Below, piece after piece: positions 46,317 through 58,257 of a stretch of DNA of 64,000 bases. The notes below the pieces were generated by a model, which made no database searches, had not been told where the DNA came from, and saw only the letters and a program-made list of their open reading frames with translations. Every line of letters begins with the position of its first letter. Positions within the stretch are counted from its first letter, which is position 1. Source of the DNA: Triplophysa rosa (taxonomy: Eukaryota > Chordata > Actinopteri > Cypriniformes > Nemacheilidae); assembly GCF_024868665.1 (NCBI RefSeq), contig NC_079904.1:17841482-17905481 (forward strand). The letters run 5' to 3'. A program made the translations under genes and the position numbers.

Positions 46317-47218
46317 TGTGTACAGTAAAACAGTGTACCTTTGTGCTGAAATTATGTTAGATAAAATCTCTGATAAAGTAGATAGTGTTTTAACAGTTTT
46401 GGATTACCAGATATCATACAGATTTTATCTAACAGTGTATACAGTTTGTACAAAGAGTGTGTGTTCAGTGCTTGTGTTTTGCACCATTTTAAAGTCATTC
46501 TGTCTGTCTGTCTCTCTCTCTCTTTTCTCTTCCTCTCTCTTTGGACAATAAGCAGAAAGCTAACTGGTTGTCTTTTACTGTTATTAAGCCATCTACAGCA
46601 AGCTCTCGTAGCCCCTGCTTACTCTTTCCCTTTGCATCTTTATACAATCTTCCCTCTTCAAGGCTCCAGATGAGGATATAAGAGGACACAAGGAGGTTTG
46701 TGAGTTGTGAGTTTTCTAAAATGTGTGTGTCTATGTGTGTGTGAGAGAAACAGAAAGAGAGATAACGTTGGGGATTTTTAATGTTTCCAATTTTCTGTAA
46801 TGACATACTCTATGTCTGGGCCTTGTCTCTCATTTGCTGAGGTTTCAGTATCAATATCACAAGGTCATTGTCGCATGTTTAGGCAGCACACGACAACAGG
46901 AGGACCGCTTGTCAAACACTGCTCTTTAGCTCACTTAAATCTCTAAGTGAATGTTAATGACAGGCCATGATCGCCCAAATGATAAATAGCCTTGAGCGCG
47001 TGTGTGTCAGATGGAGTTCTTTTCAAAAACCGGTAGTTAGAAGCCCATGTGCACACAGTTTCCATTAGAAAGACTGAAGTACATCGTCATGAGGTGTGGC
47101 ACACTAGGGGTGTCCTACAACAAACAGGCCCAGCAAGCTGAGCGAATACTAAATATTCAGGTGATAAAGAGATTGAGGGATACCTTGAGTTTTTGGCCTG
47201 AGAATTAATATACATCAA
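46317..47218. other. intergenic, no gene recognised
   Basis: The stretch holds a (TC)n-rich tract near 46501-46545. Frames on both strands lack domains. Confidence 0.55.
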
Positions 47219-47438
47219 GGGGCGGTTTCCCGGACAACGCTTATGACTAGTCTTAGACTAAAGTAAATGTTAGAGGTGTCTACACTGAAAACAGTTAGCA
47301 GTGACATATCTTAAAATACATCAATAGCATTGTTTTGTCTCAAAATGCACACAAGTCATGTTTTTTGTAAGGTATGTTTCCTAATTTGACTAAGGCTTAG
47401 TCCTGGTTTAAGATAATCCCTGTCCGGGAAACCGCCCC
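47219..47438. mobile_element. 220-bp palindromic MITE
   Basis: The termini GGGGCGGTTTCCCGGACA and TGTCCGGGAAACCGCCCC are perfect inverted repeats. The interior keeps CTAGTCTTAGACTAAAG and CTAAGGCTTAGTCC. A truncated relative lies at 27926. The TSD is short and ambiguous. Confidence 0.88.
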
Positions 47439-47512
47439 CAAGTGTGCACATGATGGCCTAAAAAAGCGCGGTAAAATGCTTTGTATGCACACAAAACTAC
47501 ACACATAAACAT

Positions 47513-47902
47513 AGCTATGAATTGAAAGAGGAAGTGAGTAAGGTTTGCATCTCTAAACTGAATTCTAACAAGGAGTAACCAGGCAGGGCATTGGATCCAC
47601 ATGCAGTAAAATAGTAATAAACAAAAACACAAAGTACAAAATAATAAAAGACCAAAGAAACAAGGAACTAAAATAATCCAATGGACACTGAGCAAATTGA
47701 ATGAGCTATGAATTGAAAGCTATGAATTGAAAGAGGAAGTGAGTAAGGTTTGCATCTCTAAACTGAATTCTAACAAGGAGTAACCAGGCAGGGCATCGGA
47801 TCCACATGCAGTAAGATAGTAATAAACAAAAACACAAAGTACAAAATAATAAAAGATCAAAGAAACAAGGAACTAAAATAATCCAAAGGACACTGAGCAA
47901 AG
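47513..47902. repeat. 205-bp tandem duplication across an LTR boundary
   Basis: About 185 bp beginning AGCTATGAATTGAAAGAGG occurs at 47513-47697 and again at 47718-47902. Each copy contains about 55 bp of flank plus the first 130 bp of the LTR, so the duplication happened after the LTR element inserted. Confidence 0.85.
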
Positions 47903-48102
47903 ACACTGGGAACAGGAGCAAACATACAACGACTCACACTAGACAAAGGAAACACTGGATTTTAAAAAACATAGAAACTGACAAGATAACAAGACACACC
48001 TGGAGGAACTAATTAACACTAAAAAACTACAAAAGATGGCACAGAACAGGAAGTAACATAAAAGTTCACAATCACAGGGAAACACGGACTGTGATCGTGA
48101 CA
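47769..48102 (-). repeat. 3' LTR (copy A)
   Basis: It matches 48846-49174 along its length, including AACAAGGAGTAACCAGGCA and GACACACCTGGAGGAAC. Confidence 0.85.
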
Positions 48103-48829
48103 AAATTCCCCACCCTTAGGAGTGGGTTCCAGACGCTCACAAAAACAAAAGTCCAGGAGCGTGGTGGAGCGGGGGCGGGACGGAGAGCCAGGCCCATGAA
48201 GGGAAACAGGGCCGTGGAGCAGAGGCGCAGGCTGGTCAGGCGACCAGGGAGGACCACTGGTGAGGCGGCCATGATGGCTGGAGGCTCTGGACTGGCAGCC
48301 ATCTTGTGAAAGGGCTCTGGACTGGCGGCCATCTTTTGAACGGATTCTGGACTGGCAGCAACCTTGTAGATAGGCTCTGGGCTGGTGACCATCTTGTGAA
48401 CAGGCTCTGGACTGGCAGCCATTTTGTGACTGGGCTCAGGAGAGGTGGCCATCAGCAAAGGGCTGGCCAACATCAGTGTGGGACATGCAGGCTTCCACGA
48501 CTGGCCTGACTCCATGGCCCGCGGAGCCTGAGGCCTACCGCCCCACCCCAAGAAATATTTAGGCAAAGCCTTCTCCTCAGCCTCACCCACGGTGAAGGGA
48601 GAGCCACATGACAAAAGAGCATAGTCAATGAACTGAGCCAAGGACCCTCGAGGACCATAACAGGAGATTGTGCATTGATAATGATCATTAAGGCTATCAC
48701 AAAACAGATCTTTTAACACACACAGTCCGGATATCTAGAAAAATGTGCAATGTCCAAGAAAGTCTGTACATGGTCCTCGAGGGAATTTTTACCTAGGCTG
48801 AGACGGGATAAACGGACTGCTGGATTCAT
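48103..48829 (-). pseudogene. Gypsy-like gag remnant with decapeptide repeats
   Basis: From ATG 48829 the frame gives SLGKNSLEDHVQTFLDIAHF, a retrotransposon gag-type motif. It then meets a stop after a frameshift near 48717-48725 and continues in another frame as LKDLFCDSLNDHYQC. The C-terminal half is a 30-bp minisatellite (48262-48455) encoding six or seven MAASPEPxHK-like units. There is no zinc knuckle, protease or polymerase. Confidence 0.65.
48262..48455 (-). repeat. 30-bp minisatellite encoding MAASPEPxHK
   Basis: On the + strand the unit reads like CTCTGGACTGGCAGCCATCT followed by TGTGAACAGG, about six copies, all in the same codon phase. Confidence 0.85.
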
Positions 48830-48845
48830 TGTTGGTGAGTCGTTC

Positions 48846-49174
48846 TGTAACAAGGAGTAACCAGGCAAGGCATCAGATCCACATGCAGTAAGATTTTAAT
48901 AAACAAAAACACAAAGTACAAAATAATAAAAGCACAACGACACAATCCAAAGGACACTGAGCAAAGCCACTGGGACCAGGAGCAAACATACAACGACTCA
49001 CACTAGACAAAGGAAACACTGAGGTTTAAATACATAGAAACTAACAAGATAACAAGACACACCTGGAGGAACTAATTAACACAAAAAACTACAAAGGACT
49101 ACAAAACATGGCACAGAACAGGAAGTAACATAAAGTTCACAAACACAGGGAAAACACGGACTGGTATCGTGACA
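48846..49174 (-). repeat. 5' LTR (copy B)
   Basis: It is 329 bp with TG...CA ends on the - strand. It lies immediately upstream of the gag remnant, whose ATG is at 48829. Confidence 0.85.
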
Positions 49175-52100
49175 AGAACAGCAAAAAAGTTCTTTCATTG
49201 AACATATCTTGCAAGCAAAGTATAAGACAGTATAGTTGTAGTGTATTTCGGGGAAACTATGAGTTTAACCACAGTAACATACGTATAATTAATTGTGAGT
49301 AACCATTAATTATTTTATACACTTTAACCTGATGAAGCAGAGCTAATAACAGCGACAAACTAAATACACTCGTCCACCGAGTGATCAGCAGATCATATAT
49401 CAACTCTAAGAAATATTACTCCCCTGGCCTGGAAATACAATACTCTTACTATAGTACAGTACCACTTCAGAAATCTTAACGAAATCAAGCAGTTTAAGTG
49501 ACGTTCAAAGTGAAGTCTCTTGGCTGGCACTTTGGATGTTGTGGTGGTATTGTCCAAGCCCAGGCCATCAGATCAAAAAGAGACACACACGTCGGCTGGC
49601 CCGATGTCCCCTTGATGGCGGCGGACACAAGGGGGCTGCTCCCGTCCCAGTCCACATGTTAACAGACACATACTTCTCCAGCGTACTGCTCTTTGTTCAG
49701 TTGGTTCCTTACACTTGGCCGGCTGAGACTGGTTCCAGAGAATGGAGTTAGGCTTGTATGCTTGTTGGTTTCCAAGACTTCTGTGCCTGATGTCGGTCCT
49801 GGAGTGGGCGTTTCTGTCTGAGCTGGTTATCAGTGGCCATCTGAACCTGGAGAACATGTGGAGGTGTGCTGTGATGCAGTGGTCTGTCTCGTGGGATGCT
49901 GGGTGGTACTCTACCCGCTTGGTGAACTTGCGTGTGATTGTAAAAAGTCATGGTTGCCCCTTTTTGACCTGGGCACCGGTCACACACAATCTTTCTTGAT
50001 GTTCTACCCTGGGGAGGCGGCTGTTTTGCGTCATAGTGAGGGTGTGAAGTTTGCTGGTTGGAGCTAGAATCAACTCCACATCTACTGATGTGCTCTATCG
50101 CTGCATGCCAGGGCAGTGCGCCACTTCTTTGTGTGTTAGTGGCTTTGGTGTCGTGGTGTCTGGCCCATGGTGCATCGTAGGCATACATCAGCATGACCCC
50201 CCTTTGTTCCTGGAAAGTTGCACGCCGTGGCATTGTGTTGTTACAGGAACAGACTAGAGGATTTTGCTTATCAGACGCAGCAAGGTTGGACATCGTGAAA
50301 GGAAGGTGTTTAGCATCGCTTGTGAGCGTTGGTGGTTGCTTAAGCGAAGCTGTATTTTAGGCAGAGCCAGTGTGGGTGGGTGTGATGCGGGCAGCGTGAG
50401 GTGGTAGCTGTGGCTTATAAGCAATGCTTGGGATGGGCGGGTGGGTTTTTGGTGACCACCGGTTGCCGCAAAATGCCTCAGTTTTCACAGGTTTACTTTG
50501 AATGTTCTTTCACCTTTTCCCGCAGAGGAGCATATCGTGATCCTTTGTGATAACACTAGGTGTCTGGAATAGGTGTTAATGCTCAACTGGCCCATGATTC
50601 GCTATGTTTCTTGCCAAGTGATAGCGTAATAAACTTAGCTTAGCCTACTCTGAGTCTATGCAGGTAAGAAATTGTCTGATGGAGTTTTTTTTTGTGAGCT
50701 GTTGCGATTTGAAGGATTAATCCGGATAGCTGTCACTTGTGCTGTGATGTTTGGGGCCCCAGCTTGAAATGTTGCAGTGGGACAGGCTTGTCATTTTTCA
50801 CAAAACACCTGCTCTGGGTGTGCAGTGCCTCACCATTGTGTCGTCGACCACGTGGCTTTGTGTGCATGGGATCTGTGGTGAGGAGGCATTGACTGTTAGA
50901 AACATCACATGTTGGTGGCAGGTCTATATGGTTACCTTCTGTGTTCTGATGTGAGTGGAACATTGCTGGATGGCTTGTGAAGCACGGAGCAGCTCTTGTC
51001 ATCTGGGTGCTCAGGCTGTGGTAAGAGCCGTGTTTTGTTCTGGTCACGTTGTCAGTGTAGACCAGTGTTAAGGCAGTGTTTGGCAAGTCCAGCTTTCAGA
51101 TGGAACTCCATTCAGCAAGGGTAGATCAGGCATGTGGTGAAGCGCAGGTGCCATTTGGTGTGGCACCGTCTTGAGCGCTCATTTACATGAGGGGGCAGTT
51201 CTTTTTAACAGTTCACAAACCTTGTAGGTGGTGTTCTGTGTAGCCCAGGATGCAGCTAGCTTGGGATGTAATGTCATGTGGTTCTGTGAGTGGGGCCACA
51301 TAGTTGACATTAGTTCTGCATCATTGTCTTTGTGAAGAGTAGCTCTAGCACTTGCGGTTGATTGCAGGTGCAGGGCGTTGTCCATCTCCTTAGAGTAGTA
51401 ATCCGTTGTCATGCTCTTCATGAGGGCATTGTTCAAAGTCTTTGGTAAATGTACTCACTTGTACAGTATGCATGCTGCAAAAGATGACGTATTCAGTAAA
51501 AAGGGGGTGTGGCTTCCAGAGTGGGCCATGCTCCACGTATTCCATTGAATATGTGTGGTTGAAGGCTTGGTCCCACTGTGTGTTGAGCTGAACAATGACC
51601 CTTTTTGGTGAATGCAGGTGCTACAGTCTCATTTATTCACCAGAGTGCAAAGCTCTGGGCTGTTCTAGTCTAGTAGAAAGTTCTCGCACTTGACAGGGCC
51701 CCCCATGGGGCTGTGAGATTCACGAGAACCAGGAAGTAGCAGTTACAGCATTGGTTATTCCATTTCAAGTTCAAAGCACGAGTGTCCTAGGCCATGGCCG
51801 TGGTTGACAGGCATGAGTCCAATGGAAACTTCGCGCACTTGACAGAAGACGAAATGTCTGATGCTGGTGTTGTCATGGAGGGCGTGTGAACAGTGCAAAG
51901 CTGATGTCTGAGATATCTGCCCCTAGTTCCTGTATGGTGCCTGCTATCATCATGTCACTTGTTGATGTGCCTTTGGCATGTAAGGGCAGGAAACGTTTGG
52001 GTCGTCGGCTGGTTTGACCTTGAGACTGAGTTCTCGTGACCGGCTGAGATGTCATGCCTAACTTTTTTGACCTGGCAATGCATTTCAGACGAGTTGGCTG

Positions 52101-55100
52101 GCTGTGAAGCGGAAGTTCCCGTACTTGAGCCCAATTCTTTTGTAATGGTTAAAGTCTCTTAGAGTCTCAAAACAATTTAGCATTTAGCAGGTCTCTGCTG
52201 GTGAAGAGAGGGTGTGTGTCCATCTGTGATATGTACATGGGGTGTACATGCTCGTGGAGCTTCTGGTCAGGTGTGTGGGAACTTCTTGTTTCAGTCACAC
52301 CTCAGTTGATGGCCGCGTGTGTGTCTCGGCTTGTTCTGGGTAGTCAGCCGTCTGATGAGGTGCGGTCTGGGTGCCATGCTATGTTAGGATGACTGTCTCT
52401 GTGGTCGACAAGCAGGTTGCAGAGATCTGGACGTTTCCTCAGTAGGAGGGCATTCATGAGGGTTATTCGTTTCTCATGCCACTCGTGGTTGAAAAGTGTC
52501 TGACTTGGATTTTTACATCCTCCCGTTGAGGTTTCTTGTAGAATCAGCTCCTTTGATGTTCTCAGGATCTCTGCTGGCTCAGACGTATTTGCACGGTTTT
52601 GCTCTCTGGACAGGTGTCATCCATGGTGTTGAGATGAATTCCTTGGTGACTGTTGGGCCGGAACAGGTCAGTGGCTCCTAGGTTGCCAGCTGGATTTCCC
52701 CGGGGCGCCGTCTTTCGTGTCCAACGAAAGTGGTCAGCTCCATGTTGTCTCAGGGCATCCTGTCTGGTGCTTAGCTGTTCACGGCAGGCTGTAACATCTG
52801 CTGAGTCTGCTGGAGGGTGCACCCTCCAGAGTCTTTTCTTTGTGATGTGGAGAGATAGGCAAGATTTAAACAGTCTTTATGGAGGCAGCGCTATGTTCTC
52901 TGTAGGTCTTATGGGCTGAGTTCCGCAGATGTCAGCTGATCTTGGCGGAAGAAGGCCGTAGCGCTTAGGTGATGACTCACAGTGTGATGCGGATTTCTGA
53001 GGCAGGAGAGTTTTGCGTTGAAGTCTTCTTTCCTTTCGGCCTGTTCCGTCCTCTCATGTAGGCTCGGATGCTGGCTGTAGCAGAGGTGTTGTAGCTGCTT
53101 TAATCCGCTTTGACAGTTTCTAACTGCTGGCATAGGATGCTGTGGTCCTCTAGGTTGGAGGTGATCCTAAGCGGGTGATCTGTCTTGTGTGGTCACACTT
53201 GGCAGTGTTCCTGCCTAAGAGTCAATGTTTTGCAGCTAGGAGTTTGTTGTGGCCTCCTGCAGTGTTCAGGGTGACAGCATCCAGTGGTGACAGCTGCCAT
53301 GTTTCTGGCCAGCTTGCTGGGGTCTGTGGGGACACGCAGGGTATGTGTCTGCAGGTTCTTTTGAATGGTTCCTGCCCCACCCCTCTGTGTTTGCTTGCTA
53401 GTAAGGTGTGAACAGTGGGCTTTCGCCCCCCCCCCCTTTCGCAGCTTTGGGCTTTTAGCTGGGAGGCTGGACAGGAGAGATTCTGTTGCATTCTCCTGTC
53501 TGTTCACCTTGTAGTCTGCAAGCTATGTTCAGTTCCTCTTGGTTCCATTGCTGAGTCATGGCTTGGACTTCAGCGTGGACTGCTTGCAGATGGCCTTTGT
53601 AGGCCTTGGCATTGTATTGCTGTCTGCCGGGGCCATTATGAAGAGATCTTCTGCATGTTGGAGTTTTCCTACCAGCTCCTCTCTGGCGCCTGCTCCAACT
53701 GCTCTCTTCGCTCAGTCTGTGTTGCAAAGGACTCTTGTAGCTTTCATCTTCTCCTGTAGCTCCTGGTCCTCTTCATCCGCTGTCATTTGCAGGTCCAGCT
53801 GGTCTAGGCGGTTCTGCACATGCTCCTGGCTCTAGTAGGACGATCTGGTCGTGGTCACTGATGATCCTGGCTGTGCACTTCAGATGAGTTTGTTGTCTCT
53901 CTGTAGTTGTAGCTCTGGTTTAGATCGTGGTCCCTTCGCCAGTTTAGGTCGTCTGACCAACAGCTCTCAGCGCAGTTGCCGTTTGCAGATGTTGGTCCCA
54001 GGCAGGAGTCCGTTGCATCGCTTTGCCTGGTCTCTAGCTGGTCTGGCAGGTGACAGGACTGGATGGTCTGGACATGCTGGCGCACTGGGGGCAAGGGAGA
54101 AGAGCACAAAGAGGCCAATGCAAGTCCCTACAAGCTTAAGTGAGCTCTATAACACTTATATGTCATGTGTTGTGCAGCTAACTGGGGTGAACGGTCAATG
54201 GCGCAACTTAAACACCTATTTATCCAGGCAGTGAATTGGCGGGGTGGATAGTAGGTGTCTGTGTGGGTATGTGGGTACAGGGAAAGAGTATGAGCAAATG
54301 TGTCGATGGGTTGAAACTTAGGGGGTCATTCTACTGACTGGGGTAGTTTACTTCATCAACACATTACTGAGAATTCCCTGATGGCTCATGCAGATTCAGT
54401 CTTCTAGTGAACTACAGGTAAAACAGGACAGGATTAAAAAAAAAAAAAGATAGAAGAGGGGACAGAGAGGGTTGCCTTACTTGGCTCAGCTGGTTGGCAA
54501 ACACTAGAGTTATTACGGGGCCTGCAGCTAGGGGGCGCTATGGTGTCATATAGGCTAGGGAGGCAACTAAGCTCAAAACAACAGGGACAAAATAAACAGT
54601 TTAACGGGGGTGGAAGGGAGAGTTCCCACTTCTCTTTCCACTTATAGCAACTCAGTAGGGGCTGTATCTTATTTAATAGATCTGGCCGTGAAGTGAGGGC
54701 TTCCAGGTGAGTACCAGTAAAGCAGGTCCAACTGTCCGGCCTTTCTGGACACACAGCAGCAGACATCTCAGATCTCTTGCCCTACACGCCACTCAGGTGC
54801 GACCACACAAACAGTCACAACTCTCAGCCCAACCTAGCAGTACCTAGTGAGTAACCGACTGACGGGCACAGAAAAAATTGGGGTTTTACCCGGGGGTGCC
54901 ACTCGCAACAGACATAGCCCATAGGCTTTTCTTCCCGCTAAGTGGCACTTCCCGGCGTTATATACCCCAATATTGCTGCAGTGCACCAGTCAGCGCTAAA
55001 GACTGACTGAGAGGACCCACAAGGTGGCGTGGTTGAGCCACGCCAAAGGGAAGTCAGGGAGGAAGGGGCGGAGTTAGGAAAATGTTAGGCACTTCCAACA

Positions 55101-55130
55101 CACTGCCCTCTGGTGTTAGTGGGATGTAAC
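49175..55130 (-). other. unclassified degenerate region, possible retroviral relic
   Basis: About 49.5-54.8 kb is markedly T/G-rich on the + strand and filled with - strand frames of 80-180 codons broken by stops. A leader near 54766 (MSAAVCPERPDSW, then THLEALTSRPDLLNKI) and short protein-like stretches with CxxC and N-x-S/T sites near 49.7-51.6 kb suggest an old multi-gene element on the - strand. On that strand a TATA-like TATATAAC lies at 54964-54957, and a possible LTR start TGTTACATCCC at 55129. I recognise no polymerase motif and find no matching second LTR, so the retroviral reading is weak. Confidence 0.3.
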
Positions 55131-55491
55131 ACCCTACCCTAGACTTCAATGCGATTACGTCTCACGTTTAACTCTCGTTTTACACAAAGACTTTAACAAT
55201 CACTTTGAAAAAAACATTCCAGCGGCAATTGCTGTTGACAAGAATTTACATCAAGAATAACGTAACACAGATTAAATAATGAAATTCAAACTGGGTCTAC
55301 AAGAAAATGATGTTACAGCATTTGACGTCAAATTGATATAAATTCAAATCAAATTGCCCGCTGGGAAGCGTCACGGATGGTGACATTTGATCTCGGCGAG
55401 TTCCGCGTCAGCTCGCTAGATGCCCTGACGCACGGCAGGATTTATTCGCTGCCCAAACACTGAGTTAAAACACACAGTAACAAACAAACAA

Positions 55492-55746
55492 ACTCAACTC
55501 AACTCAACTTTATTTATATAGCGCTTTTACAATTTTCATTGTTACAAAGCAGCTGTACATGGGACATATTGACTATTAGCAAAATAATTAAAGTTGTACC
55601 TGCAGAAACAAGAAAAGGTTGAAAACACAGAAGACAGACATACCCACATACAAAACACTCCACACACACAATATGCACACGTACTAACACACATAGACAG
55701 AGACACACACACACACACGGATGCGCACGCACACAACACACACACA

Positions 55747-55810
<64 letters not shown>

Positions 55811-57116
55811 CACACACACACGTACGTACACAGACAAGTACGCACACACACACACACACACACGCTCAGTGAGAGCACACATTTAGGATAAAGGAGAGAG
55901 AAGCACAGGTCAAATATAACAGACTATAAATTCCTATATGCAATATTAATTAAGTAAAACTTTAAAATTCTAAAGCAGCCCCCCGGCCAGGCAAATGTGC
56001 AAAAACAGTATGCAAACGGTGGCGAGGAACCCAAAACTCTAATCGAGAAAAAAAACCTCAGGAGAACCCAGGCCCAACCAGGGGATTCCAGTTCCCCTCT
56101 GGCAAAAGCTGCTGCCTCTGCACAAGCTCCAGAGAACTTGCACAACAAGGCTAAATAAAATAAATAAACTTAATAATAAAATAAATTATATTTAAGATTA
56201 TCATTAATAATCTAATAGCATTTGAAATTTTGTGGTGAAACATGTCAAGAGACCGCGTCCTTCTTTATCCAGCTCTATCATCTCAGCTCTTGTCAGGTCC
56301 CCACTTCCCATTCTCCGCTCTACCATCAGGTCAGGCCATGAACTGCATCCTGCTCGCTGTGGTAACCTTGGAACAATGAGACAAGACTGGCTGAGAGTAG
56401 AGTACTGTTCTGTACTCTTTGATGCAACAAGTACATCAGTTGTGTTTTTGGTTCCGGTTGATCTAACTAATGCAGCCTAAACCCTCTGAAGATTTATATT
56501 ATGGAAGAGTAGTGTATGCAAGATTAAAAAGATGCGTCTTTAGTCTAGATTTAAACTGACAGAGTGTGTCTGCCTCCCGGACAGTGCAGGGAAGACTATT
56601 CCAAAGTTTAGGCGCTAGATAGGAAAAGGATCTACCACCTGCACTTGATTTTGAAATTCTAGGTATTACCAACTGACAGGACGCCTGAGAGCGTAATGCA
56701 CGTGAAGGACTGTAATACAAAAGGAGTTCATTCAAGTACTGAGGAGCTAAACCATGTAAGGCTTTATAGGTAATAAGCAAGATTTTAAAGTTAACGCGAT
56801 GCTTTATAGGTAACCAGTGCAAGGTTGACAGAACCGGGCTAATATGTTCATACTTTTTTGTACGTGTAAGAACTCGAGCTGCCGCGTTTTGGACCAATTG
56901 GAGTTTTTGTAATAAGCCTGCAGGGCAACCACCTAACAGTGCATTACAGTAATCTAGTCTTGATGTCATGAATGCATGAATTAACTTCTCTGCATCTGAA
57001 TTGACAGCATATGACGTAGTTTAGATATATTCTTAAAATGGAAAAACGCAATTTTACAGGTGTTGGCGACGTGGCTCTCAAATGACAGATTACTATCGAA
57101 TAGAACGCCAAGATTC
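55492..57116 (-). mobile_element. L2 LINE copy D, 5'-truncated
   Basis: It carries the same tail, 3' UTR and coding end as copy A, and is the closest copy to it: shared variants include the GACGCGGTCTCTTGACATG segment and a GTTCTCTGGAGCTTG segment. It is truncated at the equivalent of copy A base 2037. The CA tract has expanded, with a (CACG)n block at about 55745-55800. Confidence 0.94.
56499..57110 (-). pseudogene. L2 ORF2 C-terminal fragment with 1-base deletion
   Basis: The 156 residues from MTSRLDYCNALL to the stop are identical to copy A. A single base is missing near 57001 (TCAATTCAG against TCAATCTCAG), shifting the frame upstream of that point. Confidence 0.92.
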
Positions 57117-57867
57117 AAGACCAAACACAACGGGATTTCTTCGCCGTCGTACAATTAACTTGATCAAGATTTTTATCACACTTCCCTTTAAACGGTCGTC
57201 ATCTACTGTTTAACTATACAATATACAGTAAAATACATATACAGTAAACACAGTATCCTTCCGCCTCTCTACTCAAAAAGAGGAAACAAAAAAGAACATT
57301 AGTTAGCTAGTCTAATGGTTAAACTTCGCGGGAGCGGTGTGTCTTAGTTGAAAACATTGGAACACGCAATGCATCATCTACACAATAATTCGGCCGTACT
57401 GAACTAGGGAGGAAATTCGCTCCACTATTTCCTTCGCGCTAACAAGAGGATTTCTTCGCTCAGATTAGGGCGGTCAAACGATATCGGGACTCTGTATAAA
57501 AGATTTCTTTGTTTTATAGGTCACATTAAATTTGCAGTTAGCTTAACCATCATTAACAAATACCTTGGGCTTTTCCTAAACAGGTCACAGAGGCTTGTTT
57601 CGGCCAGTAACTTAAGGAGCGAGTCTGCTCTACCTTCTTCTGGCTAAAAGAGGATTTCTTCGCTCAATTTAGGGCGGTTAAATAATAGCATAGTGCGCTA
57701 TAAAGAGATTTCTTCTCTTTATATTGTCACTAACTCTTATGACAGAGGCGAGGTTTTCTCTGCGAGAAGCTCAAGAGTCTGCCAAGGATAGGTGGGTGGG
57801 TCCACACCTTCATTCATACATAAAGTGCCATTTAAAATACTAGGATTGGTTTCAATAACGACACATA
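57117..57867. other. unclassified stretch with a dispersed 40-bp repeat
   Basis: The segment AAGAGGATTTCTTCGCTCAG followed by ATTAGGGCGGT occurs at about 57443-57483 and again at about 57648-57690, with weaker relatives at 57132 and 57702. It could be part of an LTR or promoter region of another element. There is no ORF. Confidence 0.5.
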
Positions 57868-58078
57868 AAACGTCTTGGTTACGGATGTAACCTCAGTTCC
57901 CTGATGGAGGGAACGAGACGTTGTGTCGAACCGACAGATTGGGGTTTGTCTTGAGAACCTATCATCTTCTGAGTATTTAGAAAAGGCCAATGAAAATTGG
58001 CGAATGAAATTTGCATGCCGGGCTCCTCCCCGGATGTCCGGGTATAAGAGGGAAGCCGGCGTGCTCATTCATTCACCT
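57868..58078 (-). repeat. DIRS left ITR with outer extension
   Basis: 57918-58078 is a near-perfect reverse complement of 63838-64000. 57868-57928 is the outer extension that pairs with the ICR. A TATA-like GGTATAAGAGGG lies within the ITR (about 58039-58050), so each ITR probably carries a promoter. Confidence 0.9.
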
Positions 58079-58142
58079 TTGGTCTGAGGAGCCTAAAGCA
58101 TCCTCCCCCGACCGCTGGGGTGGGCGGCCAGTGTTGTGGCAT

Positions 58143-58257
58143 GAGGGACACAACGTCTCGTTCCCTCCATCAGGGAACCGAGGTTACATCCGTAACCAAG
58201 ACGTTCCCTTTCTGTCGGTCTCTCGACGTTGTGTCGAACCGACAGAATGGGGTTCCT
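58143..58257 (-). repeat. DIRS internal complementary region
   Basis: The first half (to about 58204) is complementary to the left outer end. The second half (GACGTTGTGTCGAACCGACA at 58229 onward) is complementary to the right outer end. The ICR thus joins both termini, which is the template proposed for closing the circular DIRS intermediate. It sits near the element's 3' end as expected. Confidence 0.88.

Larger units (their letters stand above)
47769..49174 (-). mobile_element. short Gypsy-like LTR element with gag remnant
   Basis: Two direct repeats, 47769-48102 and 48846-49174, flank a 743-bp interior. Read on the - strand, the LTR starts TGTCACGAT and ends CTTGTTACA. The interior has a gag-like frame on the - strand but no pol. 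No clear TSD is seen; the left end has been disturbed by the 205-bp duplication. Confidence 0.75.

Noticed and set aside
54882..54903. Retroviral primer-binding site (TGGCACCCCCGGG on the - strand)
   Set aside because: It starts TGG as such sites do, but I cannot match it to a tRNA 3' end, and no preceding CA boundary or second LTR is seen.
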